A DNA stretch of 64,000 nt from Modestobacter marinus (GTDB lineage Bacteria; Actinomycetota; Actinomycetes; Mycobacteriales; Geodermatophilaceae), in assembly GCF_011758655.1 (NCBI RefSeq), contig NZ_JAAMPA010000001.1, positions 1,178,001-1,242,000 on the forward strand, written 5' to 3'. Each line of letters starts with the position of its first letter. Position 1 is the stretch's first letter. The translations under genes were made by a program, and so were the position numbers. The notes under the pieces are model-generated. The model was not told the origin of the DNA. It saw only the letters and a program-made list of their open reading frames with translations, and made no database searches. This document shows positions 43,540 through 51,231 of the stretch, piece after piece.

Positions 43540-43692
43540 ATGAGCGACCCCGACCAGGACGACGCCCCCAACCTGCACCCCGGCCAGTACGACGAGGGCG
43601 GCACCGGTGGCATGGCCACCCGGGAACTGCAGGCCCGCCACTCCGACGACGACCACGGGGACGACGAGCGCGGGGACGACGAGCGCGACTGA
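43540..43692 (+). CDS. Small acidic hypothetical protein
   Basis: Predicted protein of 50 aa, MSDPDQDDAPNLHPGQYDEGG followed by a His/Asp-rich tail (ARHSDDDHGDDERGDDERD). It has no membrane segment or known domain. The run of Asp, His and Arg is low-complexity. An ATG with GGGGCAGG about 10 bases upstream supports translation. Small acidic proteins of this sort are common in this group, but coding status is only moderately supported. Confidence 0.5.
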   Translation: MSDPDQDDAPNLHPGQYDEGGTGGMATRELQARHSDDDHGDDERGDDERD

Positions 43693-43900
43693 GGGCGGGC
43701 TCGCCGCAGCCGTCCCGGCCGGGCACCGGGCAGGCCGGGTCCCGTCCGTCGTCCTGGCGGACACGTGCCGGTCGGCCGCGTCCGTCACGTGTTGGCGTCG
43801 AGTTCCCGCGCTCGGGCATGGCACGGCCGACTCGGGCAATGACCGTGGTGACCGAGTCCTGCGGCGGCGCTCCCGTGCCCGCCTGACGAGAGGAACCACC

Positions 43901-44422
43901 GTGCAGCAGACCCGTCCCATCGCGAAGCTCGTCCTCGCCGGCGCCGTGGGCCTCGCGCCCCTCACCCTGGTCGCCTGCAGCGACAAGGGCCCCGACGGGG
44001 TGTGGAGCGCCGGGGACCTCCTGGACGAAGAGGGTGTCGAGGCCGACGCCGGGGTCGATGCCGGGGTCTTCAACGGCAGCTACGACTCCGGGTTCTACGA
44101 GCAGTCGGACCAGTTCGTGGGCGAGGAGGTGACCGTGTCGGCGACGGTGGAGGAGATCTACGACCCGAACTCCTTCGCCATCGGCGGCATCGAGGAGACC
44201 GACGCCGAACCGCTGCTCGTCGTCGGCTCCGACATCGCGGGTGTCCTCGAGGACGGGCAGGTCCTCCTCGTCACCGGGACCGTGCAGAGCGGGTTCGACG
44301 AGGCCGCGGTCGAGGAGGAGCAGGGCTTCGACCTGCCCGACGGCGAGTACACCGACTTCGCCGGCCAGGACTACATCGTCGCGGAGAGCGTCGACATCCA
44401 GGTCCCGGCCGAGGAGGAGTGA
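43901..44422 (+). CDS. Putative lipoprotein
   Basis: Protein of 173 aa. A signal sequence ends at the lipobox LTLVAC (Cys about 26), so it should be anchored on the outer face of the membrane. The mature chain is very acidic. It contains VGEEVTVSATVEEIYDPNSFAIGG and QVLLVTGTVQSGFDEAAVEEE, a beta-barrel-like pattern resembling the C-terminal part of the protein at 16510. GTG at 43901 follows GAGAGGA. Function unknown. Confidence 0.8.
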   Translation: MQQTRPIAKLVLAGAVGLAPLTLVACSDKGPDGVWSAGDLLDEEGVEADAGVDAGVFNGSYDSGFYEQSDQFVGEEVTVSATVEEIYDPNSFAIGGIEETDAEPLLVVGSDIAGVLEDGQVLLVTGTVQSGFDEAAVEEEQGFDLPDGEYTDFAGQDYIVAESVDIQVPAEEE

Positions 44423-44428
44423 CCTCAC

Positions 44429-44454
44429 CGTGGGCCCCGCACGAGGGGCCCACG
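44429..44454. terminator. Hairpin terminator between convergent genes
   Basis: CGTGGGCCCC (44429-44438) and GGGGCCCACG (44445-44454) are perfect 10-base arms around GCACGA. It follows the lipoprotein stop (44422) and precedes the DUF1992 stop (44486). Confidence 0.75.
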
Positions 44455-44485
44455 CCGGCTGGTGGCGGGTGAGCCGGACCGGTCG

Positions 44486-44965
44486 TCAGGCCGCCCGCCG
44501 CCGGAGCCACCGCCGCCGGCGCGGCGAGGGCACCGGCAGCTCGGGTGCGGGGAGGGCCGGCGGACGGTCGAGCCGCCACTGGGCGACCATCTCCTGGACG
44601 TCGGGCATGCCGACCGGGATCCACGGGCCCTCGACCGGCTGCCGGTAGTACCGGTCGACCCGGGCGACGTGCGCCTCGACCACCGCCCGGGCCAGCTCCT
44701 CGGTGGGCTGCCGGGCGACCCGGGCCGGCAGCTCCTCGCGCTCCTTCCGCAGCGCCAGCCCGGTGGGCAGCATCGCGGCGACGTCGGCCTCCTCCCGGCG
44801 GGCCCACTCCAGCGCCCACTCGTAGGTCGACTTCTCCCGGTCCCGCCGGGGCAGCGGCTTCCCGGCGCCGCTCAGGCCCTCGAGGTCCCCCCGCTCGCGG
44901 GCCTGCACGATCTGGTGCTCGACCCAGCTCTCGAACGACACGCCTTGCGGCTTGCGTTCCGTCAT
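44486..44965 (-). CDS. DUF1992 (DnaJ C28-like conserved domain) family protein
   Basis: Protein of 159 aa. The DUF1992 region is clear: FESWVEHQIVQARERGDLEGLSGAGKPLPRRD, then a helical segment with EELPARVARQPTEELARAVVEAHVARVDRYYRQPVEGPW. The C-terminus is Arg-rich. The family shares this domain with the J-domain co-chaperone DNAJC28, but the bacterial protein has no J domain. No enzymatic function is known. ATG at 44965 is used. It is divergent from the Nudix gene by 39 bases. Confidence 0.88.
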   Translation of the reverse strand: MTERKPQGVSFESWVEHQIVQARERGDLEGLSGAGKPLPRRDREKSTYEWALEWARREEADVAAMLPTGLALRKEREELPARVARQPTEELARAVVEAHVARVDRYYRQPVEGPWIPVGMPDVQEMVAQWRLDRPPALPAPELPVPSPRRRRWLRRRAA

Positions 44966-45004
44966 CGGCGTCCTCCTCCACGCTCCTCTGCCAGTCTCTG
45001 CCCC

Positions 45005-45544
45005 ATGCGGACGACGAGCACCCGTGAGGTCTACCGGAACCCGTGGCTCACGCTGCGCGAGGACGCCATCGAGCTGGACGACGGCTCGCCGAGCGTCTAC
45101 TCCGTCGTCGAGCGGCCCGACTTCGGCCTGGTGATCGCTGCCGAGCGGGACGGGTTCTGGCTGGTCGAGCAGTTCCGCCACCCGCTGGGCCGCCGCTCCT
45201 GGGAGTTCCCGCAGGGCACCTGGCCGGCGGGCGGGGCCGGGACGGCGGAGGAGCTGGCCCGCGCCGAGCTGGCCGAGGAGACCGGACTGCGGGCCGCCCG
45301 GCTGAGCCACCTCGGGCACCTGGACCTGGCACCGGGCCTCGCGACCCAGGAGTTCGACGTCTGGCTGGCCGGCGACCTGACCCCCGGCCCCACCGCCCGT
45401 GAGGCGACCGAGGCCGACATGCGCACGGCGTTCGTGACCGAGGCCGAGTTCCGGGCGATGGTGCGCGACGGCCGGTTCACCGACGGGCCCTCGCTGGCCG
45501 CCTACGGCCTGCTGCTCCTCGCCCGGGCCGCGGCGCAGGAGTGA
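45005..45544 (+). CDS. Nudix hydrolase (ADP-ribose pyrophosphatase-like)
   Basis: Protein of 179 aa with a Nudix box, GTAEELARAELAEETGLRAA (residues about 80-99); the usual Arg of REUxEE is Ala. The N-terminal VYRNPWLTLREDAIELDDG and the LEEF-like block EQFRHPLGRRSWEFPQG are typical of ADP-ribose/NDP-sugar pyrophosphatases. It probably hydrolyses a nucleoside diphosphate derivative with Mg. ATG at 45005. The STAS gene follows closely and could be cotranscribed. Confidence 0.9.
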   Translation: MRTTSTREVYRNPWLTLREDAIELDDGSPSVYSVVERPDFGLVIAAERDGFWLVEQFRHPLGRRSWEFPQGTWPAGGAGTAEELARAELAEETGLRAARLSHLGHLDLAPGLATQEFDVWLAGDLTPGPTAREATEADMRTAFVTEAEFRAMVRDGRFTDGPSLAAYGLLLLARAAAQE

Positions 45545-45573
45545 ACTGGGCCACCGACGGGAACCGGGGAGCC

Positions 45574-45969
45574 ATGGACGAACCTGCTCCGGACGTCGAG
45601 GTCACGGTCACCGCGCACGACGCGGAGTCCGCCGAGATCGCCGTCGTCGGTGAACTGACCGAGCACGCCCGCCGCCCGCTGGTGCGCGAGATGACCGACC
45701 TGATGCTGGCCGGCCCCACGCTCAAGCAGATCCGGCTCGACCTGTGCGAGGTCACCTTCATGAACTCCGCCGGGCTGGCGACGCTGGTGCAGGTGCAGCG
45801 GATGGCCCAGCCCCGGGGCATCGACACCACGCTCGTGGTGCACTCCGCCGTCGTCGCCCGGCCCCTGCAGCTCAGCGGCCTGTGGCGGCGCTTCACCATC
45901 GTCGACCGCCGCGAGGGACACCCGGAGGACGTCCACGAGGCCACTCCGCACGGCCACGACCACAGCTGA
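45574..45969 (+). CDS. STAS domain protein, anti-sigma factor antagonist-like
   Basis: Protein of 131 aa with the SpoIIAA/RsbV fold: VEVTVTAHDAESAEIAVVGELTEHARRPL, IRLDLCEVTFMNSAGLATLVQVQRMA. The phosphorylatable Ser is S65 in FMNSAGL. Such proteins bind anti-sigma kinases in partner switching. ATG at 45574 has GGGGA just upstream; the GTG at 45541 overlapping the Nudix stop is an alternative. No cognate sigma factor gene is next to it; the closest candidate kinase-like partner is the MEDS-ATPase protein at 47842. Confidence 0.88.
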   Translation: MDEPAPDVEVTVTAHDAESAEIAVVGELTEHARRPLVREMTDLMLAGPTLKQIRLDLCEVTFMNSAGLATLVQVQRMAQPRGIDTTLVVHSAVVARPLQLSGLWRRFTIVDRREGHPEDVHEATPHGHDHS

Positions 45970-46057
45970 CCGCGCCGCAGCCCGGCAGCGGCGAGTTTCC
46001 GGCAGGCGACACCGGGCACCCCCTCCAGGTCATCAGCACCCCGAGCCAGGAGGTCTC

Positions 46058-46267
46058 ATGCTCAGCTCCGCCCGCCCCCGGACCGTGCGCCGCACGTTCG
46101 CCGCGTTCGCCATCGTCGCCACGTCACTGACGACCGCGGCCTGCGGAGACGACGTCGTCGACGACGGCGTCGAGCAGAACGTGGAGCAGGGTGTCGACGA
46201 GGTCGAGGAGGGCGTCGACGACGCCGAGCAGGAGGTCGACGAGGAGGTCGGCGACACCGAGAACTGA
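46058..46267 (+). CDS. Small acidic lipoprotein
   Basis: Predicted protein of 69 aa. A signal with the lipobox TTAAC (Cys about 29) is followed by a mature tail made almost only of Asp, Glu, Val and Gln (VEQGVDEVEEGVDDAEQEVDEEVGD), with an imperfect heptad pattern that may form an amphipathic helix. ATG at 46058 has AGGAGG upstream. Probably membrane-anchored outside the cell; function unknown. Confidence 0.72.
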   Translation: MLSSARPRTVRRTFAAFAIVATSLTTAACGDDVVDDGVEQNVEQGVDEVEEGVDDAEQEVDEEVGDTEN

Positions 46268-46270
46268 CCG

Positions 46271-46340
46271 CCGGCCCGGCCGCCCGGCCCGGGGCCCAGC
46301 GGCCGACCAGCCGCTCGGGCCCGGGCCGGGCGGGCCGGTC
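46271..46340. terminator. Long GC hairpin between convergent genes
   Basis: A stretch starting CCGGCCCGGCCGCCCGG (46271) can pair, with two small bulges, with GGGCCCGGGCCGGGCGGGCC (about 46317-46336). It lies between the convergent lipoprotein (stop 46267) and MarR (stop 46339) genes. Confidence 0.6.
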
Positions 46341-46920
46341 AGCTGGGGTCGGGCGTGCCGCCGGGCACGCGCCCGAGGCTGATCAGCCAGCGGCGCAGCA
46401 GGTCGGCCAGCAGCGTGCGCTCCTCGGGCGAGAGAGCTGCCAGCATGCCGTGTTCGGTGTCGAGGTGGTCGGGCAGCGCGGCGTCCAGCGCCGTCCGCCC
46501 GGCATCGGTCAGCGTGACCACCACGGCGCGCCCGTCGGCCTCGCTCCGGCCACGGGTGATCAAGCCCTTCTCCTCCAGCCGGTCCAGCCGCTGGGTGATG
46601 GCGCCGGAGGTGACCAGGGCGGTGCGCATCAGCGCGGTCGGGGTCAGCTGGTAAGGCTCCCCGGCCCGCCGCAGCGCCGCGAGCACGTCGAAGGACGGCG
46701 CGTCGAGCCCGTGCCGGGCGAAGGTGGCCCGCTGCGCGAGGAAGACCTCCCGCTGCAGCTGGCTGATCCGGCCGATCACGCCCATCGGGGAGCAGTCCAG
46801 GTCCGGCCGCTCCTGCGCCCACTGCGCCAGGATCACGTCCATCGCGTCCCCGGCCGCCCCCTCGCCCGCGGCCCCCTCGCCGTCCTGGGCGCGACTCGGG
46901 TCGTCCAGCAGGTCGCTCAC
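46339..46920 (-). CDS. MarR family transcriptional regulator
   Basis: Regulator of 193 aa with a 30-residue acidic head, then the MarR fold: FDVLAALRRAGEPYQLTPTALMRTALVTSGAITQRLDRLEEKGLITRGRSEADGRAVVVTLTDAGR. GTG at 46920 overlaps the stop of the NmrA-like gene, so the two are translationally coupled. It probably represses its own operon in response to a redox or aromatic signal; the imperfect dyad CTTAG-N3-CTGAAG before the NmrA start (47774-47786) is a candidate site. Confidence 0.9.
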   Translation of the reverse strand: MSDLLDDPSRAQDGEGAAGEGAAGDAMDVILAQWAQERPDLDCSPMGVIGRISQLQREVFLAQRATFARHGLDAPSFDVLAALRRAGEPYQLTPTALMRTALVTSGAITQRLDRLEEKGLITRGRSEADGRAVVVTLTDAGRTALDAALPDHLDTEHGMLAALSPEERTLLADLLRRWLISLGRVPGGTPDPS

Positions 46921-47765
46921 GGAGCCTCCTCGCCCGGTCGCGGCTGACCGGCGAGGTGGTCGGCGAACGTGCGCGGCGGGCGGCCGAGCAGGTCGGTGAG
47001 CACCCGCGGGCTGCCGACGAAGCCGTGCGCCCGGTAGTGGTCGAACATGGTGCGCTGGCAGCGGGCCGCGTAGCCGGTGGGCACCTCGCCCCCGGGGACG
47101 ACGTCGTCGGCGACGACCTCGTCGCCGAGCCAGGCACCGATCAGCTCGGCCAGCCGCGGTGCGGTGAGCGCCTCCGGGCCGGCCGCCTCGAAGGTCCCGC
47201 CGTCCAGGCCGTCCTCGGTGAGCAGCACGGCGGCGGCGTCGGCCACGTCCCGCAGGTCGACCATGGACTGCGCCGTCCGCAGGCCCCAGAAGCTGCGGAG
47301 CACCCCGCTGGTCTGCGCCGACGCGAGCTGGCTGTCCAGGTTGTCGGCGTAGGAGCAGGGCTGGAGGACCCGCCAGGACGGCAGCCCGCTCGAGTCCAGG
47401 GCCTCCTCGGCGCGGTCCTTGCCCGCGTGGTGGGGCATCACCCGCAGCTGGGGCCGCATCACCGAGTGGTAGACCATCCGCGGCAGGCCGGCCCGGCGGG
47501 CCTCGGCGAACAGGGCCGCCGCGCCCTCGGCCTCGTCGGGGTCGAAGTTCGGCCAGATCAGGTACATGGCGTCCGCACCCCGGAACACCGACGACCAGGC
47601 CATCGGCGCGGACAGCTCGGCGACGACGACCTCGGCACCGAGGTCGGTCAGCTCCGGCCGGGGGCCCCGCCGGGAGACCACGGCGCGCACCGGCTCGCCC
47701 CGGGCGCGGAGGGCCCGCACGACCGCCGTTCCCGTGGGCCCACCGGCCGCAGTCACCACGATCAT
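46917..47765 (-). CDS. NmrA/atypical SDR family NAD(P)-binding protein
   Basis: Protein of 282 aa with a Rossmann nucleotide site at the N-terminus (MIVVTAAGGPTGTAVVRALRARGEPVRAVV), the block YHSVMRPQLRVMPHHAGKDRAEEALDSSGLPSWRVLQPCSYADNL and VDLRDVADAAAVLL. It resembles NmrA-like and azoreductase-like (QorB-like) atypical short-chain dehydrogenases. It may be a redox sensor or quinone/NADPH-dependent reductase. It is encoded with the MarR regulator, an arrangement seen for stress-inducible reductases. Confidence 0.88.
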   Translation of the reverse strand: MIVVTAAGGPTGTAVVRALRARGEPVRAVVSRRGPRPELTDLGAEVVVAELSAPMAWSSVFRGADAMYLIWPNFDPDEAEGAAALFAEARRAGLPRMVYHSVMRPQLRVMPHHAGKDRAEEALDSSGLPSWRVLQPCSYADNLDSQLASAQTSGVLRSFWGLRTAQSMVDLRDVADAAAVLLTEDGLDGGTFEAAGPEALTAPRLAELIGAWLGDEVVADDVVPGGEVPTGYAARCQRTMFDHYRAHGFVGSPRVLTDLLGRPPRTFADHLAGQPRPGEEAP

Positions 47766-47841
47766 CGGGACATCTTAGTTCTGAAGGACCCGGTCGGGCA
47801 GTTCCCGTGCGGGTGGCGACCCGGAGGACGGAGGCCGCTGC

Positions 47842-48840
47842 TCAGTGCAGCGGTGAGCTCAGCCGGACCGTCAGGCCGCCGGGCCCGGGGACCAGGTCGA
47901 CGTGGTCCCAGAGCTTGCGGGCCAGCCACAGGCCCATCCCGCCCCGGGAGAGGTCGTCCCCGTGTGCGGGCTGGAAGCCGGCCAGCGGGTCGGCGAACCC
48001 CGCGCCGCGGTCGCTGATGGTGCAGACCACCCGGTCGGGCGAGGCCCACACCCGGGCCGACACCGGCGGCGTGCCGTGCCGGAACGCGTTGGCCGCGATC
48101 TCGCTGACCGCCAGGTGCAGGTCACCGACCTGCTCCCGGTCGGGCACGCAGGTGGCCAGCACCGCGGCCAGCTGGTGCCGCAGGGGAGCCAGCTCCTCGG
48201 CACCGTCGACGGCGAAGAGGGGCGGCCCGTCCTCCATCGGCTCGCGCGGCAGCGGCAGCGCCGGCAGGTACTGCGCCGGCGGCAGGTAGCCAGCGCTCGC
48301 CACCCGCACGCCGTCGAGGAGGAGGTGGGGGTGGGTCTGCCCGGCGCTCGCGACGACCTCGGCGGACAGCTGCCGCTGGTCGTAGAAGCACAACGCGTCC
48401 AGCGGGGAGCCGGCGAGCAGGTCGTTGACCACCGACTCGTACCGCTGCCCCTCCCGCCACGTGCGGGGATCGGGACCGAACTCCGGTGCGCCCAGGACCC
48501 GGAGCGAGCCCGACGGCGATGCGGCGGCCCGGTCGAGCAACCGACGGGTGGCGACGACGGCGTCCGGGGCCCGGGCGCCGCGCAGCGCGACCCGGGGATC
48601 GCTGAGGAGCTCGGTGTCCGGGGCCCCGACCGCCGAGCGCAGCAGCTCGGCGGTCTCCTCGGCGCAGGACAGGACGGTCACGTCGCCGGCGGCGAGGCCG
48701 GCCTCCAGCCACGGGACGACCACGTCGAGCAGCCCGTCGTCGGAGCCGACCACGACTGCCGTGTGCCCGCGTCCGCCGGGGCAGGCGTCGTCCCGCACGC
48801 GCTCGACCGAGCGCACGGGACGAGCTCCGGGCACGGACAC
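47842..48840 (-). CDS. MEDS domain plus histidine-kinase-like ATPase, RsbA-type anti-sigma regulator
   Basis: Protein of 332 aa. The N-terminal MEDS domain (about 20-180, HTAVVVGSDDGLLDVVVPWLEAGLAAGD to LCFYDQRQL) is a sensor unit related to DcmR, and the C-terminal HATPase (about 225-330) has EIAANAFRHG, ISDRGAGF and GGMGLWLARKL. There is no phospho-acceptor His or membrane segment. Similar actinomycete proteins act as anti-sigma kinases in partner switching. GTG at 48840 follows GAGGGG at 5 bases. Possible partners here are the STAS protein at 45574 and a sigma factor elsewhere. Confidence 0.85.
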   Translation of the reverse strand: MSVPGARPVRSVERVRDDACPGGRGHTAVVVGSDDGLLDVVVPWLEAGLAAGDVTVLSCAEETAELLRSAVGAPDTELLSDPRVALRGARAPDAVVATRRLLDRAAASPSGSLRVLGAPEFGPDPRTWREGQRYESVVNDLLAGSPLDALCFYDQRQLSAEVVASAGQTHPHLLLDGVRVASAGYLPPAQYLPALPLPREPMEDGPPLFAVDGAEELAPLRHQLAAVLATCVPDREQVGDLHLAVSEIAANAFRHGTPPVSARVWASPDRVVCTISDRGAGFADPLAGFQPAHGDDLSRGGMGLWLARKLWDHVDLVPGPGGLTVRLSSPLH

Positions 48841-49013
48841 GGCACCCCTCGACGGACGATGGACCCTGGGAACTGCTGGCATTCTCGATCACCCGGACCA
48901 GGTCTCGGCAACCGCCCCCGCCATCGGCACTCCCCCGGGAGGGTGAACCGCCGCACGACGACACGAACCGCGACGACCCACCGGCTGAGCGTCCGGACGG
49001 CGCACCCGCCGGG

Positions 49014-50216
49014 TCAGCGGCGGCGACCGGCCAGGGTGTCCAGCGCCGCCCGGTCCAGCCCGGTGGCCGACTCGACCTCGGCGGCGTCCAGCGCGCCGCA
49101 GTCCAGGCCACGGAGCACCACGGTGGCCAGCGCCCGGGCCGTGGCCGGCTCGTCGAGCACCCCACCCTCGACCCGGCTCACGTAGCCGGCCAGCCGGGCC
49201 GCCGCAGCCGGCAGGGCCGCGCGGAAGAACGCGTAGGTGGCGAGGTAGCGGGTGACCAGCTGCGCCGGGTGCAGGTCCCAGCCCTGGTAGAAGCCGCGCT
49301 CCAGGGCCCGGCGGACCAGCCCGGCGTGCACCTGCCAGGCCGCGTGCACCGCGGCGGTGGTGCCGACGGGCAGCAGGTTGGTCGAGCCGTCGACCGCGCG
49401 CGCCCCGGTGCCGGCGACGGCCACCTGCATCGCCTGCTTGGCGGCGTCCGCGGCCGGGTGGTCGGAGGACTGGTGGGCCGCGGAGATGCCCAGCGCGGCG
49501 CTGTAGTCGTAGGTGCCGTAGTGCAGGCCGGTCACACGCCCCCCGCCGGCGTGCAGCATCCGGGCCAGCGTCGTCGTCCCGTCGGGGCCCAGGACCGCCT
49601 GCGGCGTCTCCACCTGCAGCTCCAGGTCCAGGCCCAGCCCGCTGGTCTGCTCCAGCGCGTCGAGCACCGGCAGGAACGCGGCGACCTGCTCGACGGCGGT
49701 CACCTTGGGCAGCGTGACGATCGCCCGTTCCCGGCCGGCCGCGGCCAGGCCGGTGAGGAACAGGTCCAGCGAGCGCACCCCGCGGCGGCGGGTCGGCTCC
49801 TCCAGCGACTTCGCCCGGACCCCCAGGAAGGGCGGCAGCCCGGTCTCGGCGGCGAGCACCGCTGCGGCGGCCGTGACGTCGCCGTCCTCGGCGTCCGGGG
49901 GGCCTCGGTAGCCGTCCTCGGCGTCGACCCGCAGGTCCTCGACCGGCTCGGTGGCCAGCTTGGCCAGGACCCGGGGCAGCACCTGCTCGACCAGGCCGGC
50001 GTCCAGACCGAGGTCGGGCAGGCCGTGCTCGTCCAGCGCGGCCAGCGCGGCGGCTCCCCAGTGCGCGACCAGCCCGGGGACGACGGCGTCGGCGGGCACG
50101 TAGCAGGTGTGCACCGGCTGCCGGGTCGACGACTCGCCCGGGTAGGCAGCCCGCCGTGCGGCGTCGACGGGCTCCAGCCGCCGGTCGAGCTCGTCGTACA
50201 GCTCCACGGGGATCAT
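49014..50216 (-). CDS. DUF6986 family protein, HpcH/CitE aldolase-like
   Basis: Protein of 400 aa with features of the HpcH/HpaI/CitE barrel: LRVDAEDGYRGPPDAE, LGVRAKSLEEPTRRRGVRSLDLFL, IVTLPKVTAVEQVAAFLPVLDALE, LELQVETPQAVLG (metal-binding E) and VTGLHYGTYDYSAALGI. HPAQLVTRYLATYAFF is near the C-terminus. Family members lie near purine-degradation genes in several actinomycetes. It is divergent from the OHCU decarboxylase with only 20 bases between starts. A malate-synthase-like or aldolase reaction on glyoxylate from urate breakdown is a reasonable guess, not shown. Confidence 0.8.
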   Translation of the reverse strand: MIPVELYDELDRRLEPVDAARRAAYPGESSTRQPVHTCYVPADAVVPGLVAHWGAAALAALDEHGLPDLGLDAGLVEQVLPRVLAKLATEPVEDLRVDAEDGYRGPPDAEDGDVTAAAAVLAAETGLPPFLGVRAKSLEEPTRRRGVRSLDLFLTGLAAAGRERAIVTLPKVTAVEQVAAFLPVLDALEQTSGLGLDLELQVETPQAVLGPDGTTTLARMLHAGGGRVTGLHYGTYDYSAALGISAAHQSSDHPAADAAKQAMQVAVAGTGARAVDGSTNLLPVGTTAAVHAAWQVHAGLVRRALERGFYQGWDLHPAQLVTRYLATYAFFRAALPAAAARLAGYVSRVEGGVLDEPATARALATVVLRGLDCGALDAAEVESATGLDRAALDTLAGRRR

Positions 50217-50236
50217 GGACTGGCATCCTGTCAGCC

Positions 50237-50740
50237 GTGCCCGACTCCCCGCTGGACAGCTTCAACGCCGAACCGGCAGTGCGGGCCGAGGAGCTGCTGC
50301 GCACCTGCAACGCGGCGCCGTCCTTCGCCCCGACCGTCGCCGCCGGCCGCCCCTACGACTCCACCGCCGCACTCGTCGCCCGCGCCGAGGAGGTCAGCCG
50401 GGCCCTGCCCTGGGCCGAGGTGAGCGCCGCGCTGGCGGCCCACCCGCGGATCGGCGACCGGATGCAGGGCGCCTCGGCGGAGGCGCGGAACTCCCGCGAG
50501 GAGCAGAGCGGGATGACCACCGCCGCGGACTCGGTCCGGGCCGCGATGGTCGAGGGCAACCACGACTACGAGGAGCGCTTCGACCAGGTCTTCCTGGTCC
50601 GCGCCGCCGGCCGGTCGGCCGAGGAGATGCTCGCCGAGCTGCACCGCCGGCTGGGCAACGACCCGGAGACCGAGCGCGCCGAGGTCACCGAGCAGCTTGC
50701 CCAGATCACCGGCCTGCGCGTCGCGGGGCTGCTCCAGTGA
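50237..50740 (+). CDS. uraD: 2-oxo-4-hydroxy-4-carboxy-5-ureidoimidazoline decarboxylase
   Basis: Third enzyme of urate breakdown, converting OHCU to S-allantoin. The 167-aa protein has the catalytic His in LAAHPRIGDRM, the Glu/Gln loop SREEQSGM and the NHDYEERFDQVFLVRAAGRSAEEMLAEL block, with RAEVTEQLAQITGLRVAGLL at the end. GTG at 50237 is used; only a weak ribosome site is seen, as the gene lies close to the divergent DUF6986 start. It is followed by a 26-codon linker ORF and the HIU hydrolase gene. Confidence 0.93.
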   Translation: MPDSPLDSFNAEPAVRAEELLRTCNAAPSFAPTVAAGRPYDSTAALVARAEEVSRALPWAEVSAALAAHPRIGDRMQGASAEARNSREEQSGMTTAADSVRAAMVEGNHDYEERFDQVFLVRAAGRSAEEMLAELHRRLGNDPETERAEVTEQLAQITGLRVAGLLQ

Positions 50741-50817
50741 GCGAGCTCGCGAGCTCACCGATGGGCGCAGCAGCGCCGCTGATGCGGCTGACGAGCGCCC
50801 GCGAGGAGGCGGCGTGA
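50737..50817 (+). CDS. Possible 26-codon linker ORF between uraD and uraH
   Basis: A GTG overlapping the uraD stop opens a frame that ends with TGA at 50815-50817, overlapping the GTG of uraH. It reads VSELASSPMGAAAP and ends SAREEAA. The GTGA overlaps at both ends would allow ribosomes to pass from uraD to uraH. The 5' part is also a palindrome (50743-50756), so it may simply be an inserted repeat. Coding is uncertain. Confidence 0.35.
   Translation: MSELASSPMGAAAPLMRLTSAREEAA
50743..50756. repeat. Palindrome in urate operon linker
   Basis: GAGCTCGCGAGCTC is a perfect 14-base palindrome directly after the uraD stop, flanked by GTGAGC and ACC. It resembles the interior of the hairpin at 51133-51186 (CGAGCTTGCG). 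It may belong to a dispersed intergenic repeat family. Confidence 0.55.
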
Positions 50818-51131
50818 GCGTCTCCACCCACGTGCTGGACGCCGCGACCGGTCGCCCCGCGGCGGGGATGACGGTGCGGCTGCTGGCCGACGCCGGCGAG
50901 GTCGCCTCCGGGGTCACCGACACCGACGGCCGCTGCCGGCTCACCGAGGAGCCCACCGCCGCCGGCGCGCACCGGATCGTCTTCGGCACCGGGGAGTGGG
51001 CCGCCGGGCTGGGCCGGGAGACCTTCTGGCCGGAGGTGGTGCTGACCTTCGCCGTTCGCGAACCGGCCGAGCACCACCACGTGCCGCTGCTGCTCTCCCC
51101 GTTCGCCTACTCCACCTACCGAGGTTCGTGA
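50814..51131 (+). CDS. uraH: 5-hydroxyisourate hydrolase
   Basis: Transthyretin-like hydrolase of 105 aa that opens 5-hydroxyisourate to OHCU. The family signatures are VSTHVLDAATGRPAAGMTVRL at the N-terminus, the mid TDTDGRCRL, and the C-terminal tetrapeptide YRGS in YSTYRGS, with EHHHVPLLLSPF supplying His. GTG at 50814 follows GAGGAGG. It lies between uraD and the urate oxidase gene on the same strand, so the whole pathway from urate to allantoin is encoded here. Confidence 0.94.
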   Translation: MSVSTHVLDAATGRPAAGMTVRLLADAGEVASGVTDTDGRCRLTEEPTAAGAHRIVFGTGEWAAGLGRETFWPEVVLTFAVREPAEHHHVPLLLSPFAYSTYRGS

Positions 51132-51132
51132 C

Positions 51133-51186
51133 GGCCCCCTGCAGGGTCCCGCCGCGAGCTTGCGAGTGGTGGGGGGCAGGGGGTCC
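51133..51186. repeat. Intergenic hairpin/repeat element between uraH and urate oxidase
   Basis: GGCCCCCTG (51133-51141) can pair with CAGGGGGTCC (51177-51186), allowing one G-T pair. The interior carries CGCGAGCTTGCG and a G-run. Similar text (CCCCTGCAGGGTCC) recurs at 56435-56449. It looks like a REP-type element rather than a classical terminator. Confidence 0.5.
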
Positions 51187-51231
51187 TTCTGGTGCAACAT
51201 CCCGGCAACGCAGATGAGTGAGAGTGCGCGC

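Noticed and set aside
43601-43886. Frames overlapping the small acidic gene and the gap before the lipoprotein as extra genes.
   Set aside because: They are Arg/Pro/Thr-rich, have no ribosome site and overlap the better-supported frame.
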